A stretch of 64,000 nucleotides of DNA from Chthonomonas calidirosea T49. GTDB lineage: Bacteria; Armatimonadota; Chthonomonadetes; Chthonomonadales; Chthonomonadaceae. The DNA lies in NCBI RefSeq assembly GCF_000427095.1, contig NC_021487.1:932266-996265 (forward strand), read 5' to 3'. The translations under genes were made by a program, and so were the position numbers. The notes under the pieces are model-generated. The model did not search any database and was not told the DNA's origin. It saw only the letters and a program-made list of their open reading frames with translations. Of this stretch, positions 34,474 to 44,365 are shown one piece after another; position 1 is the first letter of the stretch; each line of letters starts with the position of its first letter.

Positions 34474-35868
34474 ATGCTTACCGGCGTAGAGCGCTTAGTA
34501 GATTTAACCGGACCACAGCAGGTTGGGCTCACCGGGAAAACGCTTGCTGAAGTGCAAGAGGCCGTGCGAACGGGCGACGTGAGCGCGCTTGCCCAAACCG
34601 ATGGACACTTTGCTGTGGTCGCGCGTGAGGGACAGACCGTTCGCTTGGCCCGAACCATTGGCATTCCGTTGCGCTACTTTGTGGCAAAAATGTTTCACGG
34701 CCCTTTTCTGATCGTTGCCGATCGCATAGACCGCATCTTCGAGTGGTGTCAGCAGCATAAAATTGGATGGCAGTTCGATCCCCTCTATACCCGCATGGTT
34801 CCTGCCCACTACCTTATCGAGATCGAACAGATCGGCTGTCCCGATCCGGCCCCTCGCTACCATCGTTTCTTCAGCCCGCCCGTCGAGACAGGTCCAGAGT
34901 CTATCGAAGCATGCGGCATTGCCTACGTACGGGCGGCCTATAACGCGCTTAAGCAGTGGCTCAGCACGCTGCCGGCTCAGGAACCTATCGCCCTCGCCTT
35001 CTCCGGCGGTGTAGATAGCACCTCCGTGCTCCTCATGGCCTATCATGCCCTCCAAGAGCTAGGGCGTAATCCCCAAAACCTACGTGCTTTTACCCTTAAC
35101 CTTGGAGGAGGCGCCGATATGGCTCAGGCCGAACAGGTAGTAACTCAACTAGGGCTTCGCAGTATCTGGGAGCCGATCGAACGGGAGGCCTCGCGCGTGA
35201 ACATGGAAGAGGCCATTCAGCTTATCGAAGACTACCATCCCCTCGATGTCCAGTGTGCTGCCATGGGTATCTGCCTCCTCGAAGGCATTCGCGAGCGCTA
35301 CCCGCACCTGAAATATCTGCTAGATGGTGACGGGGGCGATGAAAATCTAAAAGACTATCCTTTGGAGGATTCCGATCTCACCCTCTCTAGCGTTCTCCGT
35401 AATCCACTGCTCTATCAAGAGGGTTGGGGCGTAGACGCCATCAAACATAGCCTCACCTATTCCGGTGGGCTTTCGCGCTCTTACGTGCGCACCTTTGCCC
35501 CTGCGGCACGTTATGGATTTCATGCCTTTTCGCCTTACACGGTCCGTTCGGTTATTGCGGCCTCTACCGCGATTCCTTTCTCAAAACTCGTCGGTGGCGA
35601 TGTAGAGCGTCTTTACAACCTCAAGGCAGAAGTCGTTCGAGCTGGCGTTCGCGCCCTAATTGGGGTGGATATGCCCACCCCACCAAAACGGCGATTCCAA
35701 GATGGGGTTAGCGATAACAGCTACCGCCACTGGCGCGTAGGCAAGGGCTGGTGTCGCCAAGTGTTCCTACGCCAATGGCAAGAGCGCCTCAAGGACGTTT
35801 GGGACGATCCCTCGGAGAGGATCTCGGGCAACGATCTCAATATTCCCCTACCGTCTTTGAAGCGATAG
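34474..35868 (+). CDS. Asparagine-synthetase-like protein (PP-loop amidotransferase/ligase)
   Basis: A 464-residue protein with the asparagine synthetase B layout. The N-terminal domain looks like the glutaminase fold but lacks the Cys at position 2 needed to release ammonia from glutamine (it starts MLTGVER). The C-terminal domain has the ATP pyrophosphatase loop AFSGGVDSTSVLLMAYHAL (about 175-193) and LLDGDGGDENLKDYP with the second metal/ATP motif. It likely adenylates a carboxylate and attaches an amine, as in beta-lactam synthetase-like or other non-asparagine enzymes. Only 3 bases separate it from the radical SAM gene, so they are surely co-expressed and probably act on one product, which cannot be named. 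Confidence 0.8.
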   Translation: MLTGVERLVDLTGPQQVGLTGKTLAEVQEAVRTGDVSALAQTDGHFAVVAREGQTVRLARTIGIPLRYFVAKMFHGPFLIVADRIDRIFEWCQQHKIGWQFDPLYTRMVPAHYLIEIEQIGCPDPAPRYHRFFSPPVETGPESIEACGIAYVRAAYNALKQWLSTLPAQEPIALAFSGGVDSTSVLLMAYHALQELGRNPQNLRAFTLNLGGGADMAQAEQVVTQLGLRSIWEPIEREASRVNMEEAIQLIEDYHPLDVQCAAMGICLLEGIRERYPHLKYLLDGDGGDENLKDYPLEDSDLTLSSVLRNPLLYQEGWGVDAIKHSLTYSGGLSRSYVRTFAPAARYGFHAFSPYTVRSVIAASTAIPFSKLVGGDVERLYNLKAEVVRAGVRALIGVDMPTPPKRRFQDGVSDNSYRHWRVGKGWCRQVFLRQWQERLKDVWDDPSERISGNDLNIPLPSLKR

Positions 35869-35871
35869 AGC

Positions 35872-36828
35872 ATGCCCACCCTAGGAGACTATCCAGAACG
35901 ACCTGCCGACCGAAACCGCTGGATTGTAAGCCTGCGCGGGCCGAAGAACCCTCTGGATCCTTGGCGGCCATATGCATGGCTCCACGAGGAAGAGCGCGAC
36001 CCAAAAGGCGCTATTGTCTCTTCCAACGTGGTTTTTCTCACCAACAAAGAGTGCCCCTTCCGTTGTCTTATGTGCGACCTCTGGAAAAACACGCTCGATA
36101 CTTCGGTGCCGGAAGGGGCCATACCCACCCAGATTCGATGGGCGCTCGAACAGCTACCACCGGCAAAACAGATCAAGCTCTACAACGCCGGCAGCTTCTT
36201 CGACCCCCATGCCGTTCCTCCCTCGGACGACGACGCCCTGCTAGCCCTGCTCGCCCCCTTCGAGCGCGTGATTGTGGAGAGCCACCCGGTCTTCCTGGGA
36301 AAACGGTGCCTTGCGTTTCAGAAGGGACTTGCGGGCGAGTTGGAAGTGGCCATCGGCTTGGAGACCGCCCATCCACTTGCGCTCGACCGCCTGAATAAGC
36401 GCATGACGGTGGAGGATTTTCGACGAGCGGCTCGCTTCCTTCGCGCGCACCAGATCGCCCTGCGAGTCTTCCTTCTGGTTTTTCCGCCCTTCCTCGATGA
36501 GAAAGAGGGTTATGAATGGGTTATTCGTTCCATGCAGATAGCCTTCGAAGAGGGGGCTACCGTCTGTTGCCTCATACCAACGCGCGGGGGAAATGGCGCC
36601 ATAGAGAGGCTCGCAGCCCAAGGTTGGTATGCACCGCCAACGCTTTCTCTCCTCGAACAGCTCCTTGAAGAGGGATTACGGTGGCGACAGGGGCGCGTCT
36701 TTGTGGATCTTTGGGACATCGAGCGTTTCGCCACTTGCGCCTGTGCGTCGGCACGCATCGCACGGTTGGCGGCTATGAATCGAGACCAGCAGCCGCAGCC
36801 CCCTGTATTCTGCCCTGCCTGCACATAA
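35872..36828 (+). CDS. Radical SAM protein, TIGR01210/RaSEA-like
   Basis: A 318-residue radical SAM enzyme. The Fe-S cluster motif is CPFRCLMC (C61, C65, C68; C-x3-C-x2-C). Further signs are IKLYNAGSFFDP, VIVESHPVFLG, VAIGLETAHPLALDRLNKRM and the C-terminal FCPAC. These blocks resemble the Elp3/MiaB-like TIGR01210 group, which includes RaSEA, the archaeosine-forming enzyme of archaea; a bacterial role is unknown to me. The gene follows the asparagine-synthetase-like gene immediately. The pair could modify a nucleoside, a peptide or a small metabolite. The reading is open to other substrates. Confidence 0.8.
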   Translation: MPTLGDYPERPADRNRWIVSLRGPKNPLDPWRPYAWLHEEERDPKGAIVSSNVVFLTNKECPFRCLMCDLWKNTLDTSVPEGAIPTQIRWALEQLPPAKQIKLYNAGSFFDPHAVPPSDDDALLALLAPFERVIVESHPVFLGKRCLAFQKGLAGELEVAIGLETAHPLALDRLNKRMTVEDFRRAARFLRAHQIALRVFLLVFPPFLDEKEGYEWVIRSMQIAFEEGATVCCLIPTRGGNGAIERLAAQGWYAPPTLSLLEQLLEEGLRWRQGRVFVDLWDIERFATCACASARIARLAAMNRDQQPQPPVFCPACT

Positions 36829-36867
36829 CCACCGCCTTTAGAAGGGCAACCTCGAAGACTTCAAGCC

Positions 36868-38196
36868 TCATATAGAGGACAGAACCTCTAAGAGAGGGCT
36901 TGGAGGCAGAACGACGGGTTCGGCTGCAAAACGGTAGGCCGATAGAAGCATTGTTTTGAAATGGTCTCGTTGCGATGCCTGCGTATCCTGCAAATGCAGG
37001 GTTGCAAGAGGTTCGCCAGCGTGAACCCAAGCACCTCGTTTTTTATGGAGCACAATTCCTACTGCAGGGTCAATTCTATCCTCTTTCGTGGAACGTCCAG
37101 CCCCTAATGCCACAGCCAATAGCCCCACGACACGTGCATCTATCGCTGCAATGAACCCATCCTCAGGCGCCTCTACCCTATAGGTAATAGGTGCACGTGG
37201 CAGAGCGGTCAGTACCGCCTCTAAAGCCTTTGGCCCTCCCTGAGCGCGAATCATTGCCTCTAATTTTGCCGCTCCAGTACCCGACCGCAGCAACTGCTCT
37301 GCTATGTTCTGCGCCTCCTGAGGATTCTTTGCACGTTCGCACGCAAGCAGCCCATGTTCCACCAGCCCCAAACAGAGTGCTAAAAAGCGCGGCTCCGCAG
37401 CATCGGCGTTTTGTAAGACGCGAATGGCCTCCTCAACCTCCAAGGCGTTCCCTACCGTCCACCCCAAAGGCTCCTCCATATCCGTTAGCACGGCCTGCGT
37501 CGGCACCCCCTCTTGAACCCCTATCGTTACGAGTGTGCTCGCCAATGCCCGCGCCTGCTCGAGTTCCCTCATAAAAGAGCCGCTACCAACTTTCACATCC
37601 AGCAGAATACGCTTGGCACCTCCGGCAAGCTTCTTGCTCATGATGCTGCTCGCGATAAGCGGGATCGACTCGACCGTGGCGGTAACGTCTCTAAGAGCGT
37701 ACAACTTGCCATCAGCAGGGGCTAGTTGGGACGATTGAGAAAGAATAGCGAGCCCAATGGAGCGTACCTGCTGCTTGGCCTCCTCCCTCCCTAGGGCGGT
37801 GCGCAACCCCGGTATGGCCTCTAGCTTATCTATGGTGCCTCCGGAAAAACCAAGCCCACGGCCGCTCATTTTTAAAATAGGGATGCCGGCAGCTGCCAAT
37901 AACGGCGCCACAACAAGCGACGTTTTATCCCCCACTCCCCCTGTGCTATGCTTGTCGAGCGTGGGGCCGTTGGGGAGATCGGAAAGGTCTATCCGTTCAC
38001 CCGAATCACGCATCGCACGAGTGAGCGCACAGGTTTCCTGCATCGTCATGCCGCGCAAAAACACCGCCATGAGCCACGCACTTACCTGGTAATCGGGCAG
38101 ACTGCCTTCAGTCACCTTACCGATAAAATCGCGCAGCTCCTCTTCTGTATGCTCACCACCATCGCGCTTCTTGGCGATAAACTCCACAGCGCGCAC
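36868..38196 (-). CDS. deoA: Pyrimidine-nucleoside (thymidine) phosphorylase
   Basis: A 442-residue member of the thymidine/pyrimidine-nucleoside phosphorylase family, which splits thymidine or uridine with phosphate in salvage. The N-terminal helical part ends before LDKHSTGGVGDKTSLV (phosphate/nucleoside site), and the family signature is present as MSGRGLGFSGGTIDKLEAIPG (the usual form has GHTGGT). The C-terminal domain (DGFIAAIDARVVGLLAVALG, then G-A-W-V-H-A-G-E-P-L) is also normal. It lies 11 bases downstream of the UDP-glucuronate decarboxylase gene on the same strand. Whether uridine is also used (Pdp type) is open. Confidence 0.9.
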   Translation of the reverse strand: MRAVEFIAKKRDGGEHTEEELRDFIGKVTEGSLPDYQVSAWLMAVFLRGMTMQETCALTRAMRDSGERIDLSDLPNGPTLDKHSTGGVGDKTSLVVAPLLAAAGIPILKMSGRGLGFSGGTIDKLEAIPGLRTALGREEAKQQVRSIGLAILSQSSQLAPADGKLYALRDVTATVESIPLIASSIMSKKLAGGAKRILLDVKVGSGSFMRELEQARALASTLVTIGVQEGVPTQAVLTDMEEPLGWTVGNALEVEEAIRVLQNADAAEPRFLALCLGLVEHGLLACERAKNPQEAQNIAEQLLRSGTGAAKLEAMIRAQGGPKALEAVLTALPRAPITYRVEAPEDGFIAAIDARVVGLLAVALGAGRSTKEDRIDPAVGIVLHKKRGAWVHAGEPLATLHLQDTQASQRDHFKTMLLSAYRFAAEPVVLPPSPLLEVLSSI

Positions 38197-38207
38197 CAGG
38201 CTTCTCC

Positions 38208-39152
38208 TTAACTAAGGCCTAGTTTCTTTGCAAAATAGGCGATCGTGTACTGGAGACCCTCCTCCAATCCCACTTTTGGCTCCCAGCCCAAAAGCGTTCG
38301 GGCTTTGGTGATGTCTGGACGACGTTGTTTGGGATCGTCAGGCGTTTTAAGCGGCTCAAAAACGATCTCACTCTTACTGTTGGTGAGCTGCTTTATCAGT
38401 TGGGCAAACTCTAAAATGGTGCGCTCCGTTGGGTTCCCGATGTTGATCGGCCCCGTTAGATCCGACAGGGCCAACCGCCAAAAACCCTCTATGAGGTCTG
38501 AACAGTAACAAAAGGAGCGCGTCTGCTTGCCATCGCCGTAGACAGTGATGGGGTCGCCTCGCAGCGCCTGACCAACAAAGTTGGGCACCACGCGTCCATC
38601 ATCGAGGCGCATGCGAGGCCCATAGGTATTGAAGATGCGTACAATGCGCACTGGCACCCCATGATAACGATGATACGCCATTGTCAGCGCTTCTGCAAAG
38701 CGCTTTGATTCGTCGTAAACTCCGCGAATGCCCACAGGGTTCACGTTGCCCCAATACTCTTCACTTTGAGGGTGAACCAGAGGGTCGCCATAGACCTCCG
38801 ACGTGGACGCAAGAAAGAAAACGGCGTTTTTGGCGCGGGCTAGCCCAAGTGCCTTGTGCGTGCCGAGTGCATTTACCTTCATAATCTGGATGGGCTTCGT
38901 GGGAAAGTCCACCGGACTTGCCGGGGAGGCAAGGTGAAACACATAGTCTATGGGACCATCAATGTAGAGATACTCGGTGACGTCGTAGCGCACGAACCGA
39001 AAACGAGGGTTGTCCAGAAGATGAACGATATTATCCGTATTTCCGGTGATCAGGTTGTCCATCGCGATCACCTCAAAGCCCTCGGCGAGCAGCCGATCAC
39101 AGAGATGGGACCCTAAAAATCCGGCCCCACCCGTCACTAATGCACGGGGCAT
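38208..39152 (-). CDS. UDP-glucuronate decarboxylase (UDP-xylose synthase-like)
   Basis: A 314-residue extended short-chain dehydrogenase that resembles UXS, converting UDP-glucuronate to UDP-xylose in the cytoplasm for surface sugars. The NAD site is TGGAGFLGS (residues 7-15), the catalytic Tyr-x3-Lys is in GVYDESKRF (Y146, K150), and UXS-like blocks are [21 protein letters not shown] and [11 protein letters not shown] chose the ATG at 39152 (MPRALVTGG), the usual start; an upstream in-frame ATG at 39173 adds seven residues. It precedes deoA on the same strand. Related 4,6-dehydratases cannot be fully excluded, but the ASPASP block favours UXS. Confidence 0.85.
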   Translation of the reverse strand: MPRALVTGGAGFLGSHLCDRLLAEGFEVIAMDNLITGNTDNIVHLLDNPRFRFVRYDVTEYLYIDGPIDYVFHLASPASPVDFPTKPIQIMKVNALGTHKALGLARAKNAVFFLASTSEVYGDPLVHPQSEEYWGNVNPVGIRGVYDESKRFAEALTMAYHRYHGVPVRIVRIFNTYGPRMRLDDGRVVPNFVGQALRGDPITVYGDGKQTRSFCYCSDLIEGFWRLALSDLTGPINIGNPTERTILEFAQLIKQLTNSKSEIVFEPLKTPDDPKQRRPDITKARTLLGWEPKVGLEEGLQYTIAYFAKKLGLS

Positions 39153-39237
39153 GCTATGAGTTACCTCTCCCACAAACGATCTCTAAGGCAGTATACCCGC
39201 TAGCCTTCTCTAAAGAAGGACTTGCATTCAACAGAAG

Positions 39238-39267
39238 TTGTTCCCTAAAGGGCGTTTGTGATATAAT
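39238..39267 (+). promoter_or_regulatory. Sigma-70-type promoter of yebC
   Basis: TTGTTC (39238-39243) and a perfect TATAAT (39262-39267) are 18 bases apart, about 90 bases upstream of the yebC start, in the divergent gap with the decarboxylase gene. Confidence 0.6.
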
Positions 39268-39359
39268 CCGAGTTGCGATTAAGTCATTTTTGATAGGAAT
39301 TCCGGGAGCGCTTTTCACCGTGCTCGCCGGTTTGTAGGAGTAAGGAGAACGATTTCACT

Positions 39360-40109
39360 ATGTCGGGACATTCCAAATGGCACAACATTCGCCTGCGCAA
39401 AGGCGCGCAGGATGCAAAACGCGGAAATCTCTTCACCAAACTTGCTCGTGAGATCATCATTGCGGCGAAAACAGGCGGTGGAAACCCAGAAACCAACACA
39501 CGTTTGCGGCTTGCCATTCAAAAGGCTCGCGAACACTCCATGCCCCAAGAGAACATTCGCCGCTCCATCATGCGCGGCACCGGTGAACTGGAAGGCGAAG
39601 CCTATGAGGAGGTCACCTATGAAGGCTACGGCCCCGGAGGTGTGGCGATTTTGGTGGAGTGTGCCACCGATAACCGCAACCGAACGGTGGCCAACCTGCG
39701 TAGCATCTTCAGCAAACATGGCGGGCGCATAGGAGAATCGGGATCGGTGGCCTATCGTTTTAGGCCCATCGGGCTCATTGTCATCCCACGGACGGCAGTG
39801 GAGGAAGACCGACTCTTCGCACTTGCCATAGAAGCCGGTGCGGAAGATATGCGCACCGATGAGGAGAACTACGAGATCGTAACCCAACCGGAAGATTTTG
39901 CCAAAGTGCGCCAAGCTATCGAAGATGCCGGCATCCCGATGCTGCGAGCCGAATACACAATGGAGCCGCTGGACTTGGTTCACCTTGAAGGGAAAGAAGC
40001 CCAACAGATGCTCCGCCTTTTAGAACGCCTTGAAGAAGACGATGACGTTCAACATGTCTATGCTAACTTCGATATTGCCGACGAGGTGCTGGAGGCCTCT
40101 GAGGGGTGA
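39360..40109 (+). CDS. yebC: YebC/PmpR/TACO1-family protein
   Basis: A 249-residue YebC family protein. It begins with the family signature SGHSKWHNIRLRKGAQDAKR and has NLFTKLAREI, YEGYGPGGVAILVECATDNR and a C-terminal alpha/beta part, all collinear with the family. Members are described as transcription regulators (PmpR) or as factors that help ribosomes at difficult sequences (TACO1, YebC2). A ribosome site AAGGAG stands before the ATG. Often next to ruvC; here it is followed by an unrelated operon. Confidence 0.95.
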   Translation: MSGHSKWHNIRLRKGAQDAKRGNLFTKLAREIIIAAKTGGGNPETNTRLRLAIQKAREHSMPQENIRRSIMRGTGELEGEAYEEVTYEGYGPGGVAILVECATDNRNRTVANLRSIFSKHGGRIGESGSVAYRFRPIGLIVIPRTAVEEDRLFALAIEAGAEDMRTDEENYEIVTQPEDFAKVRQAIEDAGIPMLRAEYTMEPLDLVHLEGKEAQQMLRLLERLEEDDDVQHVYANFDIADEVLEASEG

Positions 40110-40261
40110 ATCGGGAACATTGCAAAAAAATGAAACGCACGGCCTTCGTACTTCGTCTGTCCTTTAAACAACAGAACGTTGTTGGCATCCGCCTTTTTGT
40201 CTCTATGCCTTCACCACCGGCCGGCCACCACTAGACTTACGCTTAGGATGAGGGAGGGGCG

Positions 40262-42571
40262 ATGACCCCTAGACGCATTGCAGATCTACGTCCACTTTGC
40301 GTTGCAGTCTTCGGACTGCTGTGGCTAGGGTTGTGCGCGCCTCTCTCCGCCGCGCCTACCATTGCTCTGCAGCCGTTGCTTGGGTTTGGCTCGTTCACCG
40401 GCGGTATCACCTATTACCGCCCCCACTCGTGGAACCTGCTTGCGGTTCACCTGGTCGGAACCGCGCCAAAGGGGGCTACTCAACTGCAAGTCATCGTGCG
40501 CCGTGGTGATCACCAAGACACCTACATTCGTAACCTACTGTTCGACGGAGGCCCGCTTGACCAGACAGAGACGTTCTCTATTGACCTGTCTCCCCTAAAG
40601 CTCGATAACCCCTTCACCTATCCCTTACAGAAGCAAGAGATCAGCGTGCAGTTGATACAGGATGGACACCTGTTGGCAGGCCCAACGCAGGTGCCCCTCT
40701 CCGTGCCGCTAAGCGATATCTCCTATAACCTGCTCGTGCTCGATTCCCATCCGGCCGCACTCCACTTCCTTGCCAACCATCTATTCGACATCGTCCATCG
40801 TGGTCAAGATACAGGCAGCTTAGGAGGTACGTTTCTCGGTTCTGGCAATATAAATGCCATGATCAACCCCATTGTCTTGCTTACCACCTCACCAGCCCTG
40901 CTGCCCTCCTCACCACAGGCCTATGCCCCGGTAGATGCGGTCGCCCTTGGCGACCTCGATCTTGAAAACCATGCCTCGCAAGCGCAGGTGGACGCCCTGC
41001 GCGGCTTCGTATGCTCTGGTGGCACGCTCATCGTCTCCGGCGGCCCCGATATCAACCGATTAAAAAGCTGCCCACTCCACGATCTCTTCCCACTGATTCC
41101 TAATGGCATTCGCACCCTAACCCAACTGCCCACGCTGGTCACACGCTATCAAACTCCTCTTTTGCTACACCACCCCATCGCCCTCACCACCGGCACGCTT
41201 CAACACGATGCCAAAGTACTGCTCACAGATCAACAGGGGAATCCTTTAGTGCTCGAACGCCCCTATGGCAACGGTGTTGTGCTCTTTACAACGTTCGATT
41301 ATATGGATCCCGCCTTCACCACCTGGCCTGCTGCCGCCTCTTTTTGGCGCGACCTGCTTCTTAGCGGCAATTTTGAGGTCTCTCCTGTAGAGATACTCGC
41401 TAATGACGGGATGTGGACAGGCTCAACCAATCTCATGGATGGTCTTCTCGATGCACTGGCCAACCCGCAAGCTACCCAACTTCCCTCTCTCGGCCTCATC
41501 GCTCTGTTTACCCTAGGCTACGTTCTGCTGCTGGTTCCCGTCAACTATCTTGTGCTAAAACGCATGGATCGGAAAGAGCTGGCCTGGCTAACGACCCCGG
41601 CCATCATCCTGCTGTTCTCCATCGGCTCCTACGCCATTGGAGCCAGCATGCGCGCGCATATCGTCTCCTTTAATCGTGTGGCCGTGTTGGAAACACAGGC
41701 CGGTTCCGATCGGGCCTACGGCCTGGCGCAAATGGCCCTCTACTTGCCTACCCCCGCTAATGTGAGCATTACCCTCTCCTCCACCGATGCTACCCCCAAC
41801 AATCGTCTCTACTATCCTCAGTTTATGGCGGTATCCGATCCTTCTCTCCTTCCTAATTCCGGTACCTTGGTGGTGGACGATGCGGGTGTGCAGCTTCGCA
41901 ATGTGCAGGTGCCGTTTTGGAGCACCTGCAACTTTGAAGCGCCGTTTGAACTGGCCTTAGGGGGTAGCGTAGAAACTACGGCGCGCTGGTATACCCCACA
42001 TACTATTCAGCTCAGCATCCACAATGGAACCCGTTTTGCACTCAAAAACGCCGAAGTCTCCGTGCTGCGCCGATCCTATGGTATTGGGGACATTGCGCCG
42101 AACAGTACCGCTCACATTACCCTTCCCATGTCTTCTCTTCTCTATTATTCCGCCAACTACGGGTTTACAAACACGGTCACGGTCTCTCCCCCTCCTCTTA
42201 CCGCGACCGACTCACAAAAGCGACTCCTAACTCAAGCGCTAGCCGACCTCTTAAGCGGCACAAATGTCGCCAACACCATTATGGGGTCTTTTGGGTTCGG
42301 CGGTGCCCCAAATATGTTAGCGGACGATGGCTTTGGCCGGGCCTCTCTACTGCTTACAGCTTGGCTGGATGTACCCGTCGTTCCAGCCCAAATAGACGGC
42401 CACGATGTTGCTGGCGACGAGACGGCGCTGTTGTGCGTACATCTTCCTACGCCTCCAAACGCGCCTAGCAATTTCCCGGGCATCTCTCCGTTTTCAGAAC
42501 AACCCCTGACCGATATTCCCAGCAACCGTCCGGCGGCCACTAATACCATGCCCTTGCCTGGAGGACGCTAA
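40262..42571 (+). CDS. Exported/membrane protein heading an ABC-2 operon
   Basis: A 769-residue protein with an N-terminal signal segment (VAVFGLLWLGLCAPLSAAP), a large extracytoplasmic beta-rich part and a Rossmann-like middle (LRGFVCSGGTLIVSGGPDI) that resembles glutaminase-like folds without a visible catalytic Cys triad. Two membrane helices lie at about 416-436 and 447-467 (LGLIALFTLGYVLLLVPVNY and the segment after it), followed by a second beta-rich domain. It is followed after 2 bases by an ABC-2 permease and shares the operon with a MoxR ATPase. The function is not known; membrane proteins of this build occur next to gliding- or export-type ABC systems. Confidence 0.65.
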   Translation: MTPRRIADLRPLCVAVFGLLWLGLCAPLSAAPTIALQPLLGFGSFTGGITYYRPHSWNLLAVHLVGTAPKGATQLQVIVRRGDHQDTYIRNLLFDGGPLDQTETFSIDLSPLKLDNPFTYPLQKQEISVQLIQDGHLLAGPTQVPLSVPLSDISYNLLVLDSHPAALHFLANHLFDIVHRGQDTGSLGGTFLGSGNINAMINPIVLLTTSPALLPSSPQAYAPVDAVALGDLDLENHASQAQVDALRGFVCSGGTLIVSGGPDINRLKSCPLHDLFPLIPNGIRTLTQLPTLVTRYQTPLLLHHPIALTTGTLQHDAKVLLTDQQGNPLVLERPYGNGVVLFTTFDYMDPAFTTWPAAASFWRDLLLSGNFEVSPVEILANDGMWTGSTNLMDGLLDALANPQATQLPSLGLIALFTLGYVLLLVPVNYLVLKRMDRKELAWLTTPAIILLFSIGSYAIGASMRAHIVSFNRVAVLETQAGSDRAYGLAQMALYLPTPANVSITLSSTDATPNNRLYYPQFMAVSDPSLLPNSGTLVVDDAGVQLRNVQVPFWSTCNFEAPFELALGGSVETTARWYTPHTIQLSIHNGTRFALKNAEVSVLRRSYGIGDIAPNSTAHITLPMSSLLYYSANYGFTNTVTVSPPPLTATDSQKRLLTQALADLLSGTNVANTIMGSFGFGGAPNMLADDGFGRASLLLTAWLDVPVVPAQIDGHDVAGDETALLCVHLPTPPNAPSNFPGISPFSEQPLTDIPSNRPAATNTMPLPGGR

Positions 42572-42573
42572 CC

Positions 42574-43365
42574 ATGTGGGAGAACCCTATTTTTCTACGT
42601 GAGATGCGCATTCGACTTCCAAAACACCGAGGCGTTCGCATCGGGGTTTTGATAATGGCCGCCGTTTTCCTCCTCACCGTCTACCTGCGGATGATCACCG
42701 AGCTGGCTCAACGGAACATCAACTCCGATGCCGACATCCTATGGGCGATTCTGGTATGGGTACAGTTTCTCTTCACGCTCTTTGCTGCGCCTGCCTATGC
42801 GGCCAACGCCTTTTCCCGCGAAAAAGAGCAACAGACCTGGGATCTGCTGTTAACGACTCCGCTTACAGCCTCCGAGATCGTGCTCGGAAAGCTCATGGGG
42901 CGTTTTGCCATTTTTCTCTTGCCCATCGTGCTTATCTTGCCGTTGGAAATTCTCATCGCTTTCGCACTTGGCTACTATACAAACGGTCTTTTCTTTCTCA
43001 CCCTGTTAACACTGCTTATTTTCACCTTCTTCTTCATCTCTCTAAGCCTCTATGCCTCATGGTGCCTCAGTCGCACGCTCTACGCCCAGATCGTATCCTA
43101 TACCGTTCTTATTGGGATACTATGCATCGGCACATCTCTCTTAACGGCCGCCGTACTGGTGCTATCCAGCATCTCAACAGGCACAACAAACAGCTCTTCC
43201 CAACTGCCCTGGCTTTGGCTTAACCCCATCTACCTTTTTAGCCTGCTCTTTGAAAAGCCAACCGATCATCTTTATCAGCTTGGTGTTGGCCTGTTCGTCT
43301 ATCTTGTCTTAGGGACATTAATGATCTATCATATCATCCACAATTTGCGACGCCATAGGGAATAG
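42574..43365 (+). CDS. ABC-2 type transporter permease
   Basis: A 263-residue integral membrane protein with about six helices. The first cytoplasmic loop contains ANAFSREKEQQTWDLLLTTP, the S-R-E-K-E-x-x-T-x-D-L-L-L-x-T-P block typical of ABC-2 permeases that pair with a separate ATPase. It starts 2 bases after the previous stop and precedes the ATPase gene by 4 bases. A second permease of the same type, longer, follows the ATPase, so the transporter may be a heterodimer. The substrate is unknown. Confidence 0.85.
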   Translation: MWENPIFLREMRIRLPKHRGVRIGVLIMAAVFLLTVYLRMITELAQRNINSDADILWAILVWVQFLFTLFAAPAYAANAFSREKEQQTWDLLLTTPLTASEIVLGKLMGRFAIFLLPIVLILPLEILIAFALGYYTNGLFFLTLLTLLIFTFFFISLSLYASWCLSRTLYAQIVSYTVLIGILCIGTSLLTAAVLVLSSISTGTTNSSSQLPWLWLNPIYLFSLLFEKPTDHLYQLGVGLFVYLVLGTLMIYHIIHNLRRHRE

Positions 43366-43369
43366 GTTC

Positions 43370-44365
43370 ATGACGGCTATCGTGCAGGTAAAAGGGTTGG
43401 AAAAGGTCTATCGTGTGGGGCGCCAAAAGCTCCATGCGGTGAAAGGAATCGATCTCGAGCTGGAGCAGGGCGATATCTTCGGCTTCATCGGCCCCAACGG
43501 CGCAGGAAAAACAACAACCCTGAAAATCTTGGCCACCCTTCTTCCTCCAACAGCCGGCACGGCTCTTATCGCAGGTCATGACGTTGTCGCCGAACCGGAT
43601 GCCGTGCGCGAGGTCATTGGCTACATGCCCGACTTCTTTGGGGTCTATGACGATATTAAGGTGTGGGAGTATCTCGACTTTTTTGCCGCCGCCTATCGCA
43701 TCCCTAAAGCACACCGAGCGGGCATCATTGATGATGTGCTTGCTCTTACCGATCTCACTGATAAGAAGGATTCTTACGTTGAATCGCTATCCAGAGGAAT
43801 GAAACAACGGCTCTGTCTAGCGAAAACGCTTATTCACGATCCCAAAGTGCTGCTGCTCGACGAGCCTGCCTCCGGTCTCGACCCACGCGCGCGCATCGAG
43901 CTGAAGGAACTGCTCAAAGAGTTGCAGGCGATGGGCAAAACCATCATCGTCTCTTCCCATATCCTTCCAGAGATGGAGGAGTTCTGCAACAAGATAGGCA
44001 TCATCGAGCGGGGAGAGATGGTAGTGGCCGGAGATGTACAGCAGATCGCGCGCCAGATACGCGGCCAGCAGTTTATCGAGATCACGATCGCGGATGGCTT
44101 GCCAACCGCCGAGCAACTTCTGCAAAATATGCCGGAATGGGTACACTCTGTGCAACGGTGCGGTGTGGATATGGCCAATGCGGATGTCTCCGCCCCGCCT
44201 CCGCTGCGGGGAACGTTGCGCATCGGTTATATCGGAGAGCCCGAAGGCGAATACGAGGTGCTGACCGCTCTGGTGCAGGCCGGAGTCAAAGTGCGAGCCT
44301 TCCACCCCGTGAAAACCGACCTCGAAGACGTGTTCTTGCGCTACACCAAGGGACAGGTAGCATGA
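43370..44365 (+). CDS. ABC transporter ATPase
   Basis: A 331-residue ABC ATPase. Walker A is GPNGAGKTTTLKI (about residues 43-55), the signature is SLSRGMKQRLCLAKTL, Walker B is VLLLDEPASGLD and the switch His is in IIVSSHILPEMEEF. The 100 residues after the ATPase core are an extra domain often seen in ABC-2 exporters. The stop overlaps the next start (ATGA). It energises the permeases encoded on either side. Confidence 0.92.
   Translation: MTAIVQVKGLEKVYRVGRQKLHAVKGIDLELEQGDIFGFIGPNGAGKTTTLKILATLLPPTAGTALIAGHDVVAEPDAVREVIGYMPDFFGVYDDIKVWEYLDFFAAAYRIPKAHRAGIIDDVLALTDLTDKKDSYVESLSRGMKQRLCLAKTLIHDPKVLLLDEPASGLDPRARIELKELLKELQAMGKTIIVSSHILPEMEEFCNKIGIIERGEMVVAGDVQQIARQIRGQQFIEITIADGLPTAEQLLQNMPEWVHSVQRCGVDMANADVSAPPPLRGTLRIGYIGEPEGEYEVLTALVQAGVKVRAFHPVKTDLEDVFLRYTKGQVA

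Noticed and set aside
44137-44361. N-terminal extension of the long ABC-2 permease
   Set aside because: This part lies inside the ATPase gene in another frame; the ATG at 44362 with ATGA overlap gives the family-like start.
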